Below, piece by piece: positions 1 through 7,186 of a DNA stretch of 62,064 nucleotides. The translations under genes were made by a program, and so were the position numbers. The notes under the pieces were generated by a model that was given only the letters and a program-made list of their open reading frames with translations, was not told the DNA's origin and did no database searches. Source of the stretch: DATCMU01 sp036563245 (lineage in GTDB: Bacteria > Pseudomonadota > Alphaproteobacteria > Rhizobiales > Devosiaceae); NCBI GenBank assembly GCA_036563245.1, contig DATCMU010000043.1, forward strand, positions 1 through 62,064. The letters are read 5' to 3'. Within the stretch, counting starts at the first letter, position 1. Each line of letters opens with the position of its first letter.

Positions 1-62
1 CGATGCCGCGCCGCAAGTAAAAGACCGGCCTGTGACCGGCCGCTTCGGCAGCCGGACCGGAT

Positions 63-138
63 GCCGCATTAGCTCAGTTGGTAGAGCACATCATTCGTAA
101 TGATGGGGTCGTTGGTTCGAGTCCGACATGCGGCACCA
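63..138 (+). tRNA. tRNA-Thr (CGU anticodon)
   Basis: The sequence folds as a full cloverleaf. The acceptor arms are GCCGCAT (63-69) and ATGCGGC (128-134), the D arm is GCTC/GAGC, the anticodon stem is CATCA/TGATG around loop TTCGTAA, and the T arm is GTTGG/CCGAC. The anticodon CGT lies at 96-98 and reads ACG codons, so it is threonine. The CCA end is encoded (136-138). Its 3' half from position 93 is repeated exactly at 3206-3251, so this gene is the attachment site of the neighbouring island. Confidence 0.96.
93..138 (+). repeat. attL: 46-bp direct repeat inside tRNA-Thr
   Basis: The block is identical to 3206-3251 and begins at tRNA nucleotide 31, in the anticodon stem. It ends with the encoded CCA, and the bases on both sides differ between copies (C then T here, A then C at the other). 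Confidence 0.9.
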
Positions 139-141
139 TAA

Positions 142-390
142 CTCTCTGATACAACCGATGGTTTCCGTCACCTCAAGAACTCTACGTGCGTCGAGGTCAA
201 GCCGCAGATCAGGCATCTCAAGGTTTTTGTGAAGGTCGATCCAGTCACCATCGAACTTGAGCCCGGCTTTACCCGCGACGTGCGCAACATCGGCCACTTC
301 GGAACTGGTGATCTTGAGATCATCATCACCGATGCCCCGACCCTCGAAAAAGCCAAGCCGCTGATGGAGCGTAGTTATGACGGGGCGTAG
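142..390 (+). pseudogene. C-terminal remnant of a DUF5655 protein
   Basis: Immediately after the tRNA a frame is open from 142 to a TAG at 388-390 and has no ATG near its beginning. The translation carries the end of a DUF5655-type domain: a CVEV strand, VKVDP, GFTRDVRNIGHFGTGDLE and a closing KAKPLMERSYDGA. DUF5655, as I recall the family, is often the C-terminal part of DUF262-type or restriction-associated proteins. The N-terminal part is gone, cut off at the tRNA junction where a TAA stands at 139-141. It is probably a leftover of an earlier element at this hotspot. Family assignment is from motif memory. Confidence 0.6.
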
Positions 391-418
391 TTCGCCTAGC
401 AATTTGAGGAAGTGAAGA

Positions 419-679
419 TTGCCAAAGCTTGATCTGCACGCATTTGTCAGCCGGGGCGCTCGCTTGGGCGAGCTTCTATTCCCTCATCAGCACGATGACG
501 GCAGCTATGTTGTATCGAAGACCCGCTTCGAGGACGACTACGTTCGCTTGACCAACGCGACCGAAATCTTGCCGTGGCTCGAAAAGGGATACGGGCTGCG
601 AATGTCAAATCCAGACAAGGGTATCACCGCACCCAGCTTGATTTCGCCAGAGTCGATCTTTAGGCCCGAAGTCCTTTAA
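419..679 (+). CDS. Small protein of unknown function (island cargo)
   Basis: This 86-residue product starts at a TTG with a GAGGA ribosome site at 406-410, 8 bases upstream. I do not recognise the family. It has no signal peptide or membrane segment and is mixed charged and aromatic in composition, with a central stretch EILPWLEKGYGLRMSNPDKG. It lies 28 bp after the DUF5655 remnant and runs convergent with the DUF262 gene, whose end is 44 bp downstream. It could be a remnant, or a small conserved companion of the restriction-like gene. The complete reading frame and well-spaced ribosome site favour a real gene. Confidence 0.5.
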   Translation: MPKLDLHAFVSRGARLGELLFPHQHDDGSYVVSKTRFEDDYVRLTNATEILPWLEKGYGLRMSNPDKGITAPSLISPESIFRPEVL

Positions 680-723
680 GCGCAGCTTCACGAGGTCCAC
701 CGCACCGGAAAGCATTCAAGGGC

Positions 724-2634
724 TTAGATTGATGAAGCAGGGAAAGGCCAGAGCGCTTTGGCATGAACGAAGAGTTCACGCCCCCTCTCGGTGATTTTCG
801 GCTCCAGCCATTGCGTGATTTCGTGATCCTGAAACCGGGCGTTCAGGCGAAGCTCGCTGTTCGCCGCTATTTCTGGCCGCTTCTTAACAAAGGGTCCGTT
901 GCTAACGGACGAATTGAGCGCTTGGGTCAACAAGGTTAAGTTGCCGACGGTATGTATGATATTCTGGCGTCTCGCCGGAGGCGTCAATCCGTCCGGTTCA
1001 GTCGGCTCGGCTGGATAGGGGTAGTCCACTATGCTTCCTTGTTGAGGCAGCAAATGCTCCACGCTGACGTCTTCAGGGGCGTGCTTGTATTCATTCTTGT
1101 TGGTGCGCATCGCGTTGTCGATGGCCGTCAAAAGCATGACTGCTCGATCTGGCCGGGATTTCACATACGTGGGTTTCTCCAACCAGCCTTTCTCGAATTC
1201 AGTATCATTTGGCCAACGAACGGTCACGTCATCTGACCTCGTAAGCTCCTCGCGGACCGTGGATGCCAATTTTTCGCTAGTGGGTTTCTCGTCAGCGCCG
1301 GGTACCTCTGCTCCGGCAATTTCCTTGACCTTCGCAAGCAGTGAGACAAAGAACTTATTGTAGTTTTTGTTCGTGAGCTGGCAGACAAAGCGCCGTATCA
1401 TCCAGGATTCGATATCCGCAACAATCTGATTGCGGTCAGTAAGGGTCAGCTTTTCGGTCGGCAGCCCAAGAAAATAAAGCAATAGCGGATAGACGGTGCT
1501 CGTATCGAGAGACCGAAGTCTACCCGCAAAAATTGCGACCTGATCTGTGCCACTAGGCGAAATCAATCCTCGAAAAATGACCGCGTAGCGCTTTAACTCG
1601 CCCAGAAACCCTTCGAGCGTCTGGCCTGACTGGTCGCGCCAATCACGGAACTCCTGGAAAATGTGACCAATGGAAAGCTCACGTCCAGTCTGCATCACGA
1701 GGAAATGGAAAATGAAAAGATCAATGCGCGGCCTCGTCAGCCGGCCCTGCCTTTCAGGTATATGCCAATACCGGTCTTCTCCGTTCACAGGAACAGGCGT
1801 TCGATCATTGTCGAAAGGTCGCCAATAGGTTTCATACAATTCGTCGGCATAGTTCGGATTGCCACTGTGCGCAGGATCAATTGACGCCTGATGAAATATT
1901 GTATTGCGGATCAAATCAGACGGCAGAAGTGGTTGGCCCCGCGCGTTCAGAGTTTCGAAGATGATTTGCGGATCATCGTTGTCTTCGAGCTCAATGACGA
2001 CAAGCTGCAATCCGGTCCGCAAGGCTTGCAGCAGCCCAAAAATGCGCCTGTCTCTCTCGTCCCCATCCGAAGCTGATGCGTAACTCTCAACTTGACGTCG
2101 GAAAAAAGAATAGGCGCCGATCAGTCGCGGCAATTCGCTCTTTTGTGTCAGACCATGCTGTTTGAGCAGGGCATCGGTTCCGCCAGCCATCATAATGGAT
2201 CGGAACAGTGGCCGATCTGCATTTGTGGGCCAAACCTTAAAACTGCTTTCCGAGCCGGGCTTCTCATCCTCGTTGATCGTCAGGCGTTTGAGCTTGTTCG
2301 CGTGGGCAGATTCTGTAGCAACCGCAAAGTCGCGCAACGCCGCCACGAAAATCTGCAAGGTCGTTAGCCGCTGCTGCCCATCAATCACCTCTGAACGAGC
2401 GACAGCACTACCCACGATCTTTTGGACATTGAGGACAACCGCGCCGAGAAAGTGTGATCGGCGGGGAACGCCGTTGTCGGCCGCAAGACACGCGTCCGCC
2501 TGCCGCTCGACATCATCCCAGAGGGGCTGCCACTGTTCATCCTCGTTCCAGACATATGCGCGCTGGTAAAGCGGAACGGTGTATCTGCGTTCTTTCTGAA
2601 ACAGGTCGTGAATGGAAAGTTTGTCTGGCTTCAT
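724..2634 (-). CDS. DUF262/DUF1524 (GmrSD-like) predicted type IV restriction or defence protein
   Basis: The protein has 636 residues from the ATG at 2634, which follows a run of six G four bases upstream; a TTG 18 bp further up is an alternative. The N-terminal DUF262 domain (ParB/Srx-like NTPase fold) shows YQRAYVW (about 23-29), HFLGAVVL and IDGQQRLTTL (84-93), then IFETLNARG. The C-terminal DUF1524 domain is of the His-Me/HNH nuclease type, with VEHLLPQQ (525-532) and VGNLTLL (563-569). Both halves are intact, as in single-chain GmrSD, BrxU and SspE-type enzymes that act on modified phage DNA. It is the only full-size gene on the island, so it is the likely cargo. The actual target is unknown. 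Confidence 0.88.
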   Translation of the reverse strand: MKPDKLSIHDLFQKERRYTVPLYQRAYVWNEDEQWQPLWDDVERQADACLAADNGVPRRSHFLGAVVLNVQKIVGSAVARSEVIDGQQRLTTLQIFVAALRDFAVATESAHANKLKRLTINEDEKPGSESSFKVWPTNADRPLFRSIMMAGGTDALLKQHGLTQKSELPRLIGAYSFFRRQVESYASASDGDERDRRIFGLLQALRTGLQLVVIELEDNDDPQIIFETLNARGQPLLPSDLIRNTIFHQASIDPAHSGNPNYADELYETYWRPFDNDRTPVPVNGEDRYWHIPERQGRLTRPRIDLFIFHFLVMQTGRELSIGHIFQEFRDWRDQSGQTLEGFLGELKRYAVIFRGLISPSGTDQVAIFAGRLRSLDTSTVYPLLLYFLGLPTEKLTLTDRNQIVADIESWMIRRFVCQLTNKNYNKFFVSLLAKVKEIAGAEVPGADEKPTSEKLASTVREELTRSDDVTVRWPNDTEFEKGWLEKPTYVKSRPDRAVMLLTAIDNAMRTNKNEYKHAPEDVSVEHLLPQQGSIVDYPYPAEPTEPDGLTPPARRQNIIHTVGNLTLLTQALNSSVSNGPFVKKRPEIAANSELRLNARFQDHEITQWLEPKITERGRELFVHAKALWPFPASSI

Positions 2635-2767
2635 GTCGCCCCCCAGCGCCAAAAACGTCTTGAACAGTATTCACACGTCTATCGCAAATGACCTGCTCGC
2701 AATCCACAAAAATCGCCCACCCTCAACTCCCCGCCGTCGCCTTCGATTGTAGATCGAGCGTCACGCC

Positions 2768-2792
2768 AGTTGTTGCACGCCATGCAACAACT
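2768..2792. promoter_or_regulatory. 25-bp palindrome upstream of the DUF262 gene
   Basis: AGTTGTTGCA (2768-2777) and TGCAACAACT (2783-2792) are perfect 10-bp arms around CGCCA. It lies about 135 bp upstream of the DUF262 start. No T-run follows, so it is not a terminator. It could be an operator for a regulator not encoded here, or a recombinase site. Confidence 0.45.
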
Positions 2793-2815
2793 CCTCTTGG
2801 AAATGCCAGCCTAGC

Positions 2816-2840
2816 AACGTGTAAGCGCTTCTCACACGTT
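2816..2840. promoter_or_regulatory. Second palindrome upstream of the DUF262 gene
   Basis: AACGTGT (2816-2822) and ACACGTT (2834-2840) are 7-bp arms around a segment that itself contains the palindrome AAGCGCTT. It lies 23 bp from the first palindrome. The function is unknown. Confidence 0.3.
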
Positions 2841-3025
2841 CAACGCAGGCCGCAATGGCCAAGTGATTCCTTCGCAATCGGACCTAAAGACCTCAGGCAA
2901 CCAACCATTAAGATCAAGAGGCCGCAGAAACCGGGACATCCCGACGCCCACGGACTCCCGGCCCCGCCCTAATCTGAGAGCGCCGTTGATAGGGGGGAGG
3001 TCCGGCAGCAGGGGCGATTGCCGAT

Positions 3026-3063
3026 TAGTAGGGCAGGTCAGGATTTGTATTTCGCTAGTAGGG
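3026..3063. repeat. Two direct TAGTAGGG octamers near attR
   Basis: TAGTAGGG occurs at 3026-3033 and 3056-3063, with starts 30 bp apart, about three helical turns. A related TGATAGGGGG lies near 2987. Direct repeats beside a core site could be integrase arm sites, but two octamers are weak evidence. Confidence 0.3.
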
Positions 3064-3190
3064 TTGCGGGGTCAAAGGGGTGGCAACGGGGTGACACGAT
3101 GTGCTACCTCTCGCTCCGGAAAAGAGGAGTCCGGCCAAAGGCTTGTGCAAGCGCGTCCAACCTGCTGACAACACACCTAACCATCTGAAG

Positions 3191-3216
3191 TCATTACGAA
3201 AAACAATTCGTAATGA
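3191..3216. repeat. 10-bp inverted repeat across the attR edge (probable recombinase core site)
   Basis: TCATTACGAA (3191-3200) and TTCGTAATGA (3207-3216) are perfect reverse complements separated by 6 bases. The right arm lies inside the tRNA-derived repeat and the left arm belongs to the island. Paired arms around a short spacer at the crossover point are typical of tyrosine recombinase core sites. The role is inferred. Confidence 0.6.
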
Positions 3217-3251
3217 TGGGGTCGTTGGTTCGAGTCCGACATGCGGCACCA
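3206..3251 (+). repeat. attR: 46-bp copy of the tRNA-Thr 3' half
   Basis: This is an exact copy of 93-138. It lacks the acceptor 5' strand and D arm, so it cannot be a second tRNA gene. It marks the distal edge of the island; ordinary GC-rich chromosome resumes after it. The 155 bases from 3252 to the end of the glycoside hydrolase gene show nothing recognisable. Confidence 0.9.
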
Positions 3252-3406
3252 CAGTTTCCCGCTAGCTGGTGCTCTTCTCCGCTTGCCTCCATGTGCGGGG
3301 CGACGCCAACCCACGCCCCAAAATCATCAAGACGCTTCCGCAGGATCGCCAGGCAGACTTCGCCAGGTTCAAGACCAGACATCAGTCCTCATCGCAAGGT
3401 TGCCCG

Positions 3407-4600
3407 CTACGATACGGACTGTTCGCCACCCTCTGAATGGTGAACGGCCAGACGCCGGATGAATTCGACTTCGCATTCCGAATAGGGCCGGCCATCCCCA
3501 TGCAGCAGATCGTGAAACCATTCGTCTCCAGGCCGCTGGCTGCCTGAACCGCCAGCCTGATAACCCGGCCAGGGCAGATGGGTTTGCGTGCGCCCATTCA
3601 CCAATCCCCATTGCCAGGCCCCCACCTTGCCGGCGCAAAAGAGCGGCAATTGCTCCTCGATCCGGCTGCCTGCCTGCCGCGCCATCCATTCCGTGCACAT
3701 CAGCGGGCGCCCGTAACCGGCGAGTTCCTCGAGAATCCGCTGCATGTTGGGCAAGGTCGAATAGGCGTGGAAACTCACGATGTCAGATAGTTCGAATGCG
3801 GCCAGGTCGGTGGGATGGGTATAGACGCGCCCGCCAGGCGGCGCCTCATGGGCCGGCAACCTCCAGCCACCGACCGTGAGCGGTTGGGAGGGCGAGATCT
3901 CGCGGCACCAGGCAAAGGCTTCCAGCATCAATCGATGGGAATGATCCTCAAGCGCGGGGTCGAACAGACCCTGTTCGCCCGTTTCGAGAAAGACCATGCG
4001 GTTTCCCGGCTCGTTGTAGAGATCCCAGAACAGCACCCGCTCATCGCCCGCATGTTGCTGGACGAGATCGCGAACATAGGCTTCCACATCCGGCCAGAGT
4101 TCAGGCTGCGTGACGATCTCGCGGCCGGGGCTCGCCACGGCGCGGCTGTTGTGAATGCCGGCTACGGGCTCGGGCTGCGGCCCCAGTTGCGCGGGCCGGC
4201 CCCCGAAAGCGCAATCGTCCATGGGGCACAGCACCGTCTTCATGCCCTTCTTGGCCGCAATGTCGAGAAAGCGGTCCAGGCGGTCGAGGAAACCGCCGCG
4301 ATCCGCCTTCCAGACCAGGTATTGCGGATTCGTGCGCGGTGAGTTCAGGCCGCAATCCGCCGCCCAGCCCAGTTCGAGATCCATGCGTTGCGGATCGAAC
4401 GTCTCCGCTTGCCACATCTCGATGAAGTTGACCGCTGATGCGGGAAGGTAGTTGAAGCCGCAAGGCCATTTCTGGCTCTCGTACCAGTCCCAGGCCGCTG
4501 CCGGGCTCCAGCGTGCTGCCGTGAGTTCCTGCTGCCGCTGGTGCAGTGCGGCTTCGGGCGCGGGCGCAGATACATTTTCCAATTTCATCCGAGGGCTCAC
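3407..4600 (-). CDS. Glycoside hydrolase, GH5-like (cellulase/xylanase-type TIM barrel)
   Basis: The product has 397 residues. FWDLYNEPGN places the proton-donor Glu after the fourth strand, and LMCTEWMARQ gives the nucleophile Glu near the seventh, the GH5 / clan GH-A pattern. GFNYLPASAVNFIEMW at the start is typical of the barrel opening, and PYSECEVEFIRRL of the C-terminus. There is no signal peptide, so it probably acts on imported oligosaccharide in the cytoplasm. The GTG start at 4600 overlaps the stop of an upstream frame as GTGA, which suggests translational coupling. The ATG at 4588 is the other candidate. Substrate specificity cannot be told from sequence. Confidence 0.8.
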   Translation of the reverse strand: MSPRMKLENVSAPAPEAALHQRQQELTAARWSPAAAWDWYESQKWPCGFNYLPASAVNFIEMWQAETFDPQRMDLELGWAADCGLNSPRTNPQYLVWKADRGGFLDRLDRFLDIAAKKGMKTVLCPMDDCAFGGRPAQLGPQPEPVAGIHNSRAVASPGREIVTQPELWPDVEAYVRDLVQQHAGDERVLFWDLYNEPGNRMVFLETGEQGLFDPALEDHSHRLMLEAFAWCREISPSQPLTVGGWRLPAHEAPPGGRVYTHPTDLAAFELSDIVSFHAYSTLPNMQRILEELAGYGRPLMCTEWMARQAGSRIEEQLPLFCAGKVGAWQWGLVNGRTQTHLPWPGYQAGGSGSQRPGDEWFHDLLHGDGRPYSECEVEFIRRLAVHHSEGGEQSVS

Positions 4601-4770
4601 TTCTGCTTTTCGGGCTGGTCATGCACCTGGTCGCCGGCGGTCTGCGCGGCCGTGTTGAAGACCATCCCTGCCAGCCAGACCCATTGCATCTGCCGGCCGG
4701 GAACGCCGTGAATGGCACCGTAGTTCTTTGTCTGCGGCGCGTCATGTGCCAGCTGCACCGATCCCACAAA
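4597..4770 (-). pseudogene. Possible 3' remnant of an unidentified gene upstream of the glycoside hydrolase
   Basis: A minus-strand frame ends in TGA at 4597-4599 and overlaps the hydrolase GTG by GTGA. The last 55 or so codons read like real protein (for example KNYGAIHGVPGRQ and QWVWLAGMVFNTAAQTAG), whereas the sequence further upstream looks random. I cannot name the family. The likely explanation is a partner gene of a sugar-use operon that has been mostly deleted. Apart from this, 4771-5027 shows only an AT-richer leader to the next gene. Confidence 0.3.
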
Positions 4771-5027
4771 CTCTGCCGACCGGATGCGCGCCCAAAGGAA
4801 CCCTCGGACGACGTTCAGAAAAGGAGATCCCCTGGGATTGCCGGCAAGAGACGAATTCGCTGGCCGGCATCGCCCTTCGCCCACCTGCAAACACCGCTTC
4901 GTCATGTGAGCAATTGGCAACAGTCACAAGCTTGTCGGGTTTCAGGTTCGATTCTACTCGTGCCAGGCGGTTGAACTTTTCCATTCCTGTGAGAGGGTGC
5001 GATAATCTAGACAAGAGGCAAATTCCA

Positions 5028-5696
5028 ATGAAGAAACTAGCTTTTGGGCTCCTGCTCGGCACCATTTCCAGCACGGCAGCATTCGCGGGTCCTGCCGCGA
5101 ACGGCATGTATGCCGACCTGTTCGTCGGCGGTGTCTGGCCCGAGACCATCAATTTCACCCAGGCTGCAGTCAACCCGGATGAAGTGAACGGTACGCTGTC
5201 CCTCAATAACGGGTTCGATGTATCCGGCGCCGTCGGTTTCGACGTCGGCAACGGCTTCAGCCTCGAGGGCCAGGTGGGTTACCTCAAGGCCAATACCGAT
5301 ACCCTGTCCCTGCCCGACGTGCCGGCCAGCGGTATGGCTGACGGCGACGTGTCCGCGCTCTACGGCATGGTCAATGCCTGGTACAGCATGGACATGGGCG
5401 GGATAACCCCATTCATCGGCGGCGGTGTCGGCGCGGCTAACCTGACCATCAATTCCGACTATTCCGACCTGACCGGTTCGCCGGCTGGCACCAACTACAC
5501 CAACGATTCGGCCACCGCTTTCGCCTGGCAGCTCGGTGTGGGCCTGCAGGCCGCAATTACCGACAATGTCGATATTGTCGGCCGCTATCGCTACTTCAAC
5601 ACCGCCGACGCCACATTCACCGATGGCGACGGCACCGACATCACCGCATCGCTGCATGCGCACATTGTCGAAGTCGGCGTCCGCGTCGGCATGTAG
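5028..5696 (+). CDS. Outer-membrane beta-barrel protein
   Basis: The protein has 222 residues. A signal peptide is followed by AFAG cleavage at about residue 20. The rest is alternating amphipathic strands typical of an 8-stranded OmpA/OmpW-like porin of the alphaproteobacterial Omp25/31 kind, for example TPFIGGGVGAANL and NVDIVGRYRYFNTADATF. It ends with HIVEVGVRVGM rather than a terminal Phe. AGAGG at 5014-5018 supports the ATG at 5028. It stands alone with its own terminator downstream. It probably has a structural or pore role in the outer membrane. Confidence 0.85.
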   Translation: MKKLAFGLLLGTISSTAAFAGPAANGMYADLFVGGVWPETINFTQAAVNPDEVNGTLSLNNGFDVSGAVGFDVGNGFSLEGQVGYLKANTDTLSLPDVPASGMADGDVSALYGMVNAWYSMDMGGITPFIGGGVGAANLTINSDYSDLTGSPAGTNYTNDSATAFAWQLGVGLQAAITDNVDIVGRYRYFNTADATFTDGDGTDITASLHAHIVEVGVRVGM

Positions 5697-5719
5697 GCCA
5701 GCACGCCTTCCATGACATG

Positions 5720-5748
5720 AGGCGGCGCCTTGCGGCGTCGCCTTTTTT
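5720..5748 (+). terminator. Rho-independent terminator of the barrel gene
   Basis: AGGCGGCGCC and GGCGTCGCCT pair with one mismatch around TTGC and run into TTTTTT, 23 bp after the stop. Confidence 0.85.
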
Positions 5749-5913
5749 GTCGGTACCGTCTGGCCGACCGCCATGGGCTGCGGGCCTGAGCAGATCAAGA
5801 GTCGCGGCCTCGATTCGGAGAATCGTTTCTGCCTGGACGCGAAACGCCCTGGATCAAGTCACGTCTTGATGGGATCAAGGCGCATGGCCCAAGTCATTGA
5901 ATGGTCGCATGTC

Positions 5914-5940
5914 CAGGAAAAGCAGTATCCGCTTTTCCTG
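5914..5940. terminator. Perfect 10-bp hairpin between convergent genes
   Basis: CAGGAAAAGC (5914-5923) and GCTTTTCCTG (5931-5940) flank the loop AGTATCC. It lies 8 bp past the stop of the minus-strand hydrolase gene. There is no clear T-run outside the stem, so termination is only likely. Confidence 0.45.
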
Positions 5941-5948
5941 AACATCAT

Positions 5949-7064
5949 CTAGCGCGCCAGGTCCGGCAGGACGACCGCTGTCAATTCCCCGTAGCGCCTG
6001 ACAGTTGCACCGGCGATGGCCCCGCGCTCGGCCGCCTCACCGAAACCGACCATATCCGCCTTCGGCATGGCATTCACCAGACCGATCAGGGCCGGCGAAG
6101 TGGCCAGCGCCAGATGACCGCCCGAACTGCCGGCATCGCCGACATTGGACGTGTCGATATAGGTAATGTCGAGATCGGCAATTTCGGAGAAGTCACGCGG
6201 CGCGCCAAGCCGGTCCTTGCCGCCCGTGAACACGCTGGAAAACGCCCTGAGTGGCCAGTCGTCACGCGCGCCATAGACTATGAAGGGTTGCGGCAACGGC
6301 GCAAGCCGCCGCGCGTCCTGGCGGAACAGGTCGATATCCATGTCCGGCGACAAGAGGACCACGCCGCCCAGCTTGCCGAAGACGTCGCCATTTCCCTCGA
6401 TGCGCAACTGGCGCAGGGTCTCGACCACCAGTTGTGCCCCCATCGAATGCCCGACCAGCACGATCCTTGATACATCGCTGCGGGCCAGGCGCTTGAGCAG
6501 TTGCTCGAGCCCGTCACGGGCGAAACTCGCGCTCTCGAGGTCATGCACGTATTGTGAAAGCCGGTCCTTGGTCGGCCAGGCGTAAAGAACCTTGGCGGAC
6601 GGGATCCTGAAATCGTGATCGATCTGGGCGAGGCGGAACAGGCTTTCCTCGAACGTGGTGTTGAAGCCATGCACGAAGATCATCACCTCGCCGCGTCCGC
6701 CCGGAGCGGCGGCAGCGTGGTCGAGCAGCGCCTGATCGAACCCGCCTCCGGCGCCGAACTGCGTTTCGCCGAGAATCATGAAGTCACGGGATGGATCGAG
6801 GCGTCCGATCGTATCGGTAATGCTTCCCAGCTTTCGGTGCGGAGGAACCGAGACCTCCATCTCGGAATAGCCCACAGACCGGGACCGTTCGCTGCCGAAT
6901 CGCCCATCTTCGTTGCGCGCCCGGGTCGAGGCGACGAACAGGGTCTGCACCGCAGGGGCGACCGCTACCACGTGCGAGCCTGGCGCACCGGCCAGCGGCA
7001 CGCAGGCGGCAAGCGCCAGCATGGCAAGCAGCATCGATCCGGCAACGGAAATTACGCGACCCAA
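5949..7064 (-). CDS. Lipoprotein alpha/beta hydrolase (DUF900 family)
   Basis: The protein has 371 residues. LALAAC ends a signal sequence with the lipidated Cys at about residue 21, so it is probably membrane-anchored. VMIFVHGFNTTFEES is the oxyanion-loop region of DUF900 esterases, and GHSMG holds the nucleophile Ser; the fold is a lipase-like alpha/beta hydrolase. The start is TTG at 7064, chosen because it gives the signal peptide a positively charged N-region; an ATG at 7034 would remove it. The natural substrate is unknown, probably an acyl ester. It stands 122 bp downstream of the small conserved gene at 7187-7570 on the same strand. Confidence 0.82.
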   Translation of the reverse strand: MGRVISVAGSMLLAMLALAACVPLAGAPGSHVVAVAPAVQTLFVASTRARNEDGRFGSERSRSVGYSEMEVSVPPHRKLGSITDTIGRLDPSRDFMILGETQFGAGGGFDQALLDHAAAAPGGRGEVMIFVHGFNTTFEESLFRLAQIDHDFRIPSAKVLYAWPTKDRLSQYVHDLESASFARDGLEQLLKRLARSDVSRIVLVGHSMGAQLVVETLRQLRIEGNGDVFGKLGGVVLLSPDMDIDLFRQDARRLAPLPQPFIVYGARDDWPLRAFSSVFTGGKDRLGAPRDFSEIADLDITYIDTSNVGDAGSSGGHLALATSPALIGLVNAMPKADMVGFGEAAERGAIAGATVRRYGELTAVVLPDLAR

Positions 7065-7186
7065 TACGGAACCCCGAGACTAACAACACGGGAACTATGC
7101 GCTATTCGGATTGCCACGCACAGTCCCACGCCCAGACATGGGACGATAATGCTTGCCCAATGTTGCAGAACTGTTTCGGTTCCGCC

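Larger units (their letters stand above)
2635..3205. other. Non-coding end of the island
   Basis: No reading frame here has a credible start, codon usage or recognisable product. The stretch contains the two palindromes upstream of the DUF262 gene, the TAGTAGGG pair and the left arm of the attR inverted repeat. It probably holds the DUF262 promoter and the recombination site region. Confidence 0.5.
93..3251. mobile_element. Small tRNA-Thr island without integrase, carrying a GmrSD-like gene
   Basis: A perfect 46-bp direct repeat (93-138 and 3206-3251) brackets about 3.07 kb of DNA. The first copy is the 3' half of an intact tRNA-Thr and the second is a fragment with no tRNA 5' half. This is the usual footprint of a tyrosine recombinase crossing over in a tRNA anticodon loop. 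Inside lie a DUF5655 remnant, an 86-residue unknown protein and a DUF262/DUF1524 protein, all of more balanced base composition than the GC-rich flanks. No recombinase gene is present. It is either a decayed island or a cassette moved by an integrase acting in trans. Confidence 0.8.

Noticed and set aside
2688..2972. 94-codon frame in the island end
   Set aside because: No ribosome site, low-complexity translation and no recognisable motif.
3206..3251. Second tRNA-Thr gene
   Set aside because: Only the 3' half is present; the acceptor 5' strand and D arm are missing.
5001..5006. -10 box GATAAT for the outer-membrane protein gene
   Set aside because: The nearest -35-like TTGAAC (4971-4976) is 24 bp away, too far for a standard promoter.
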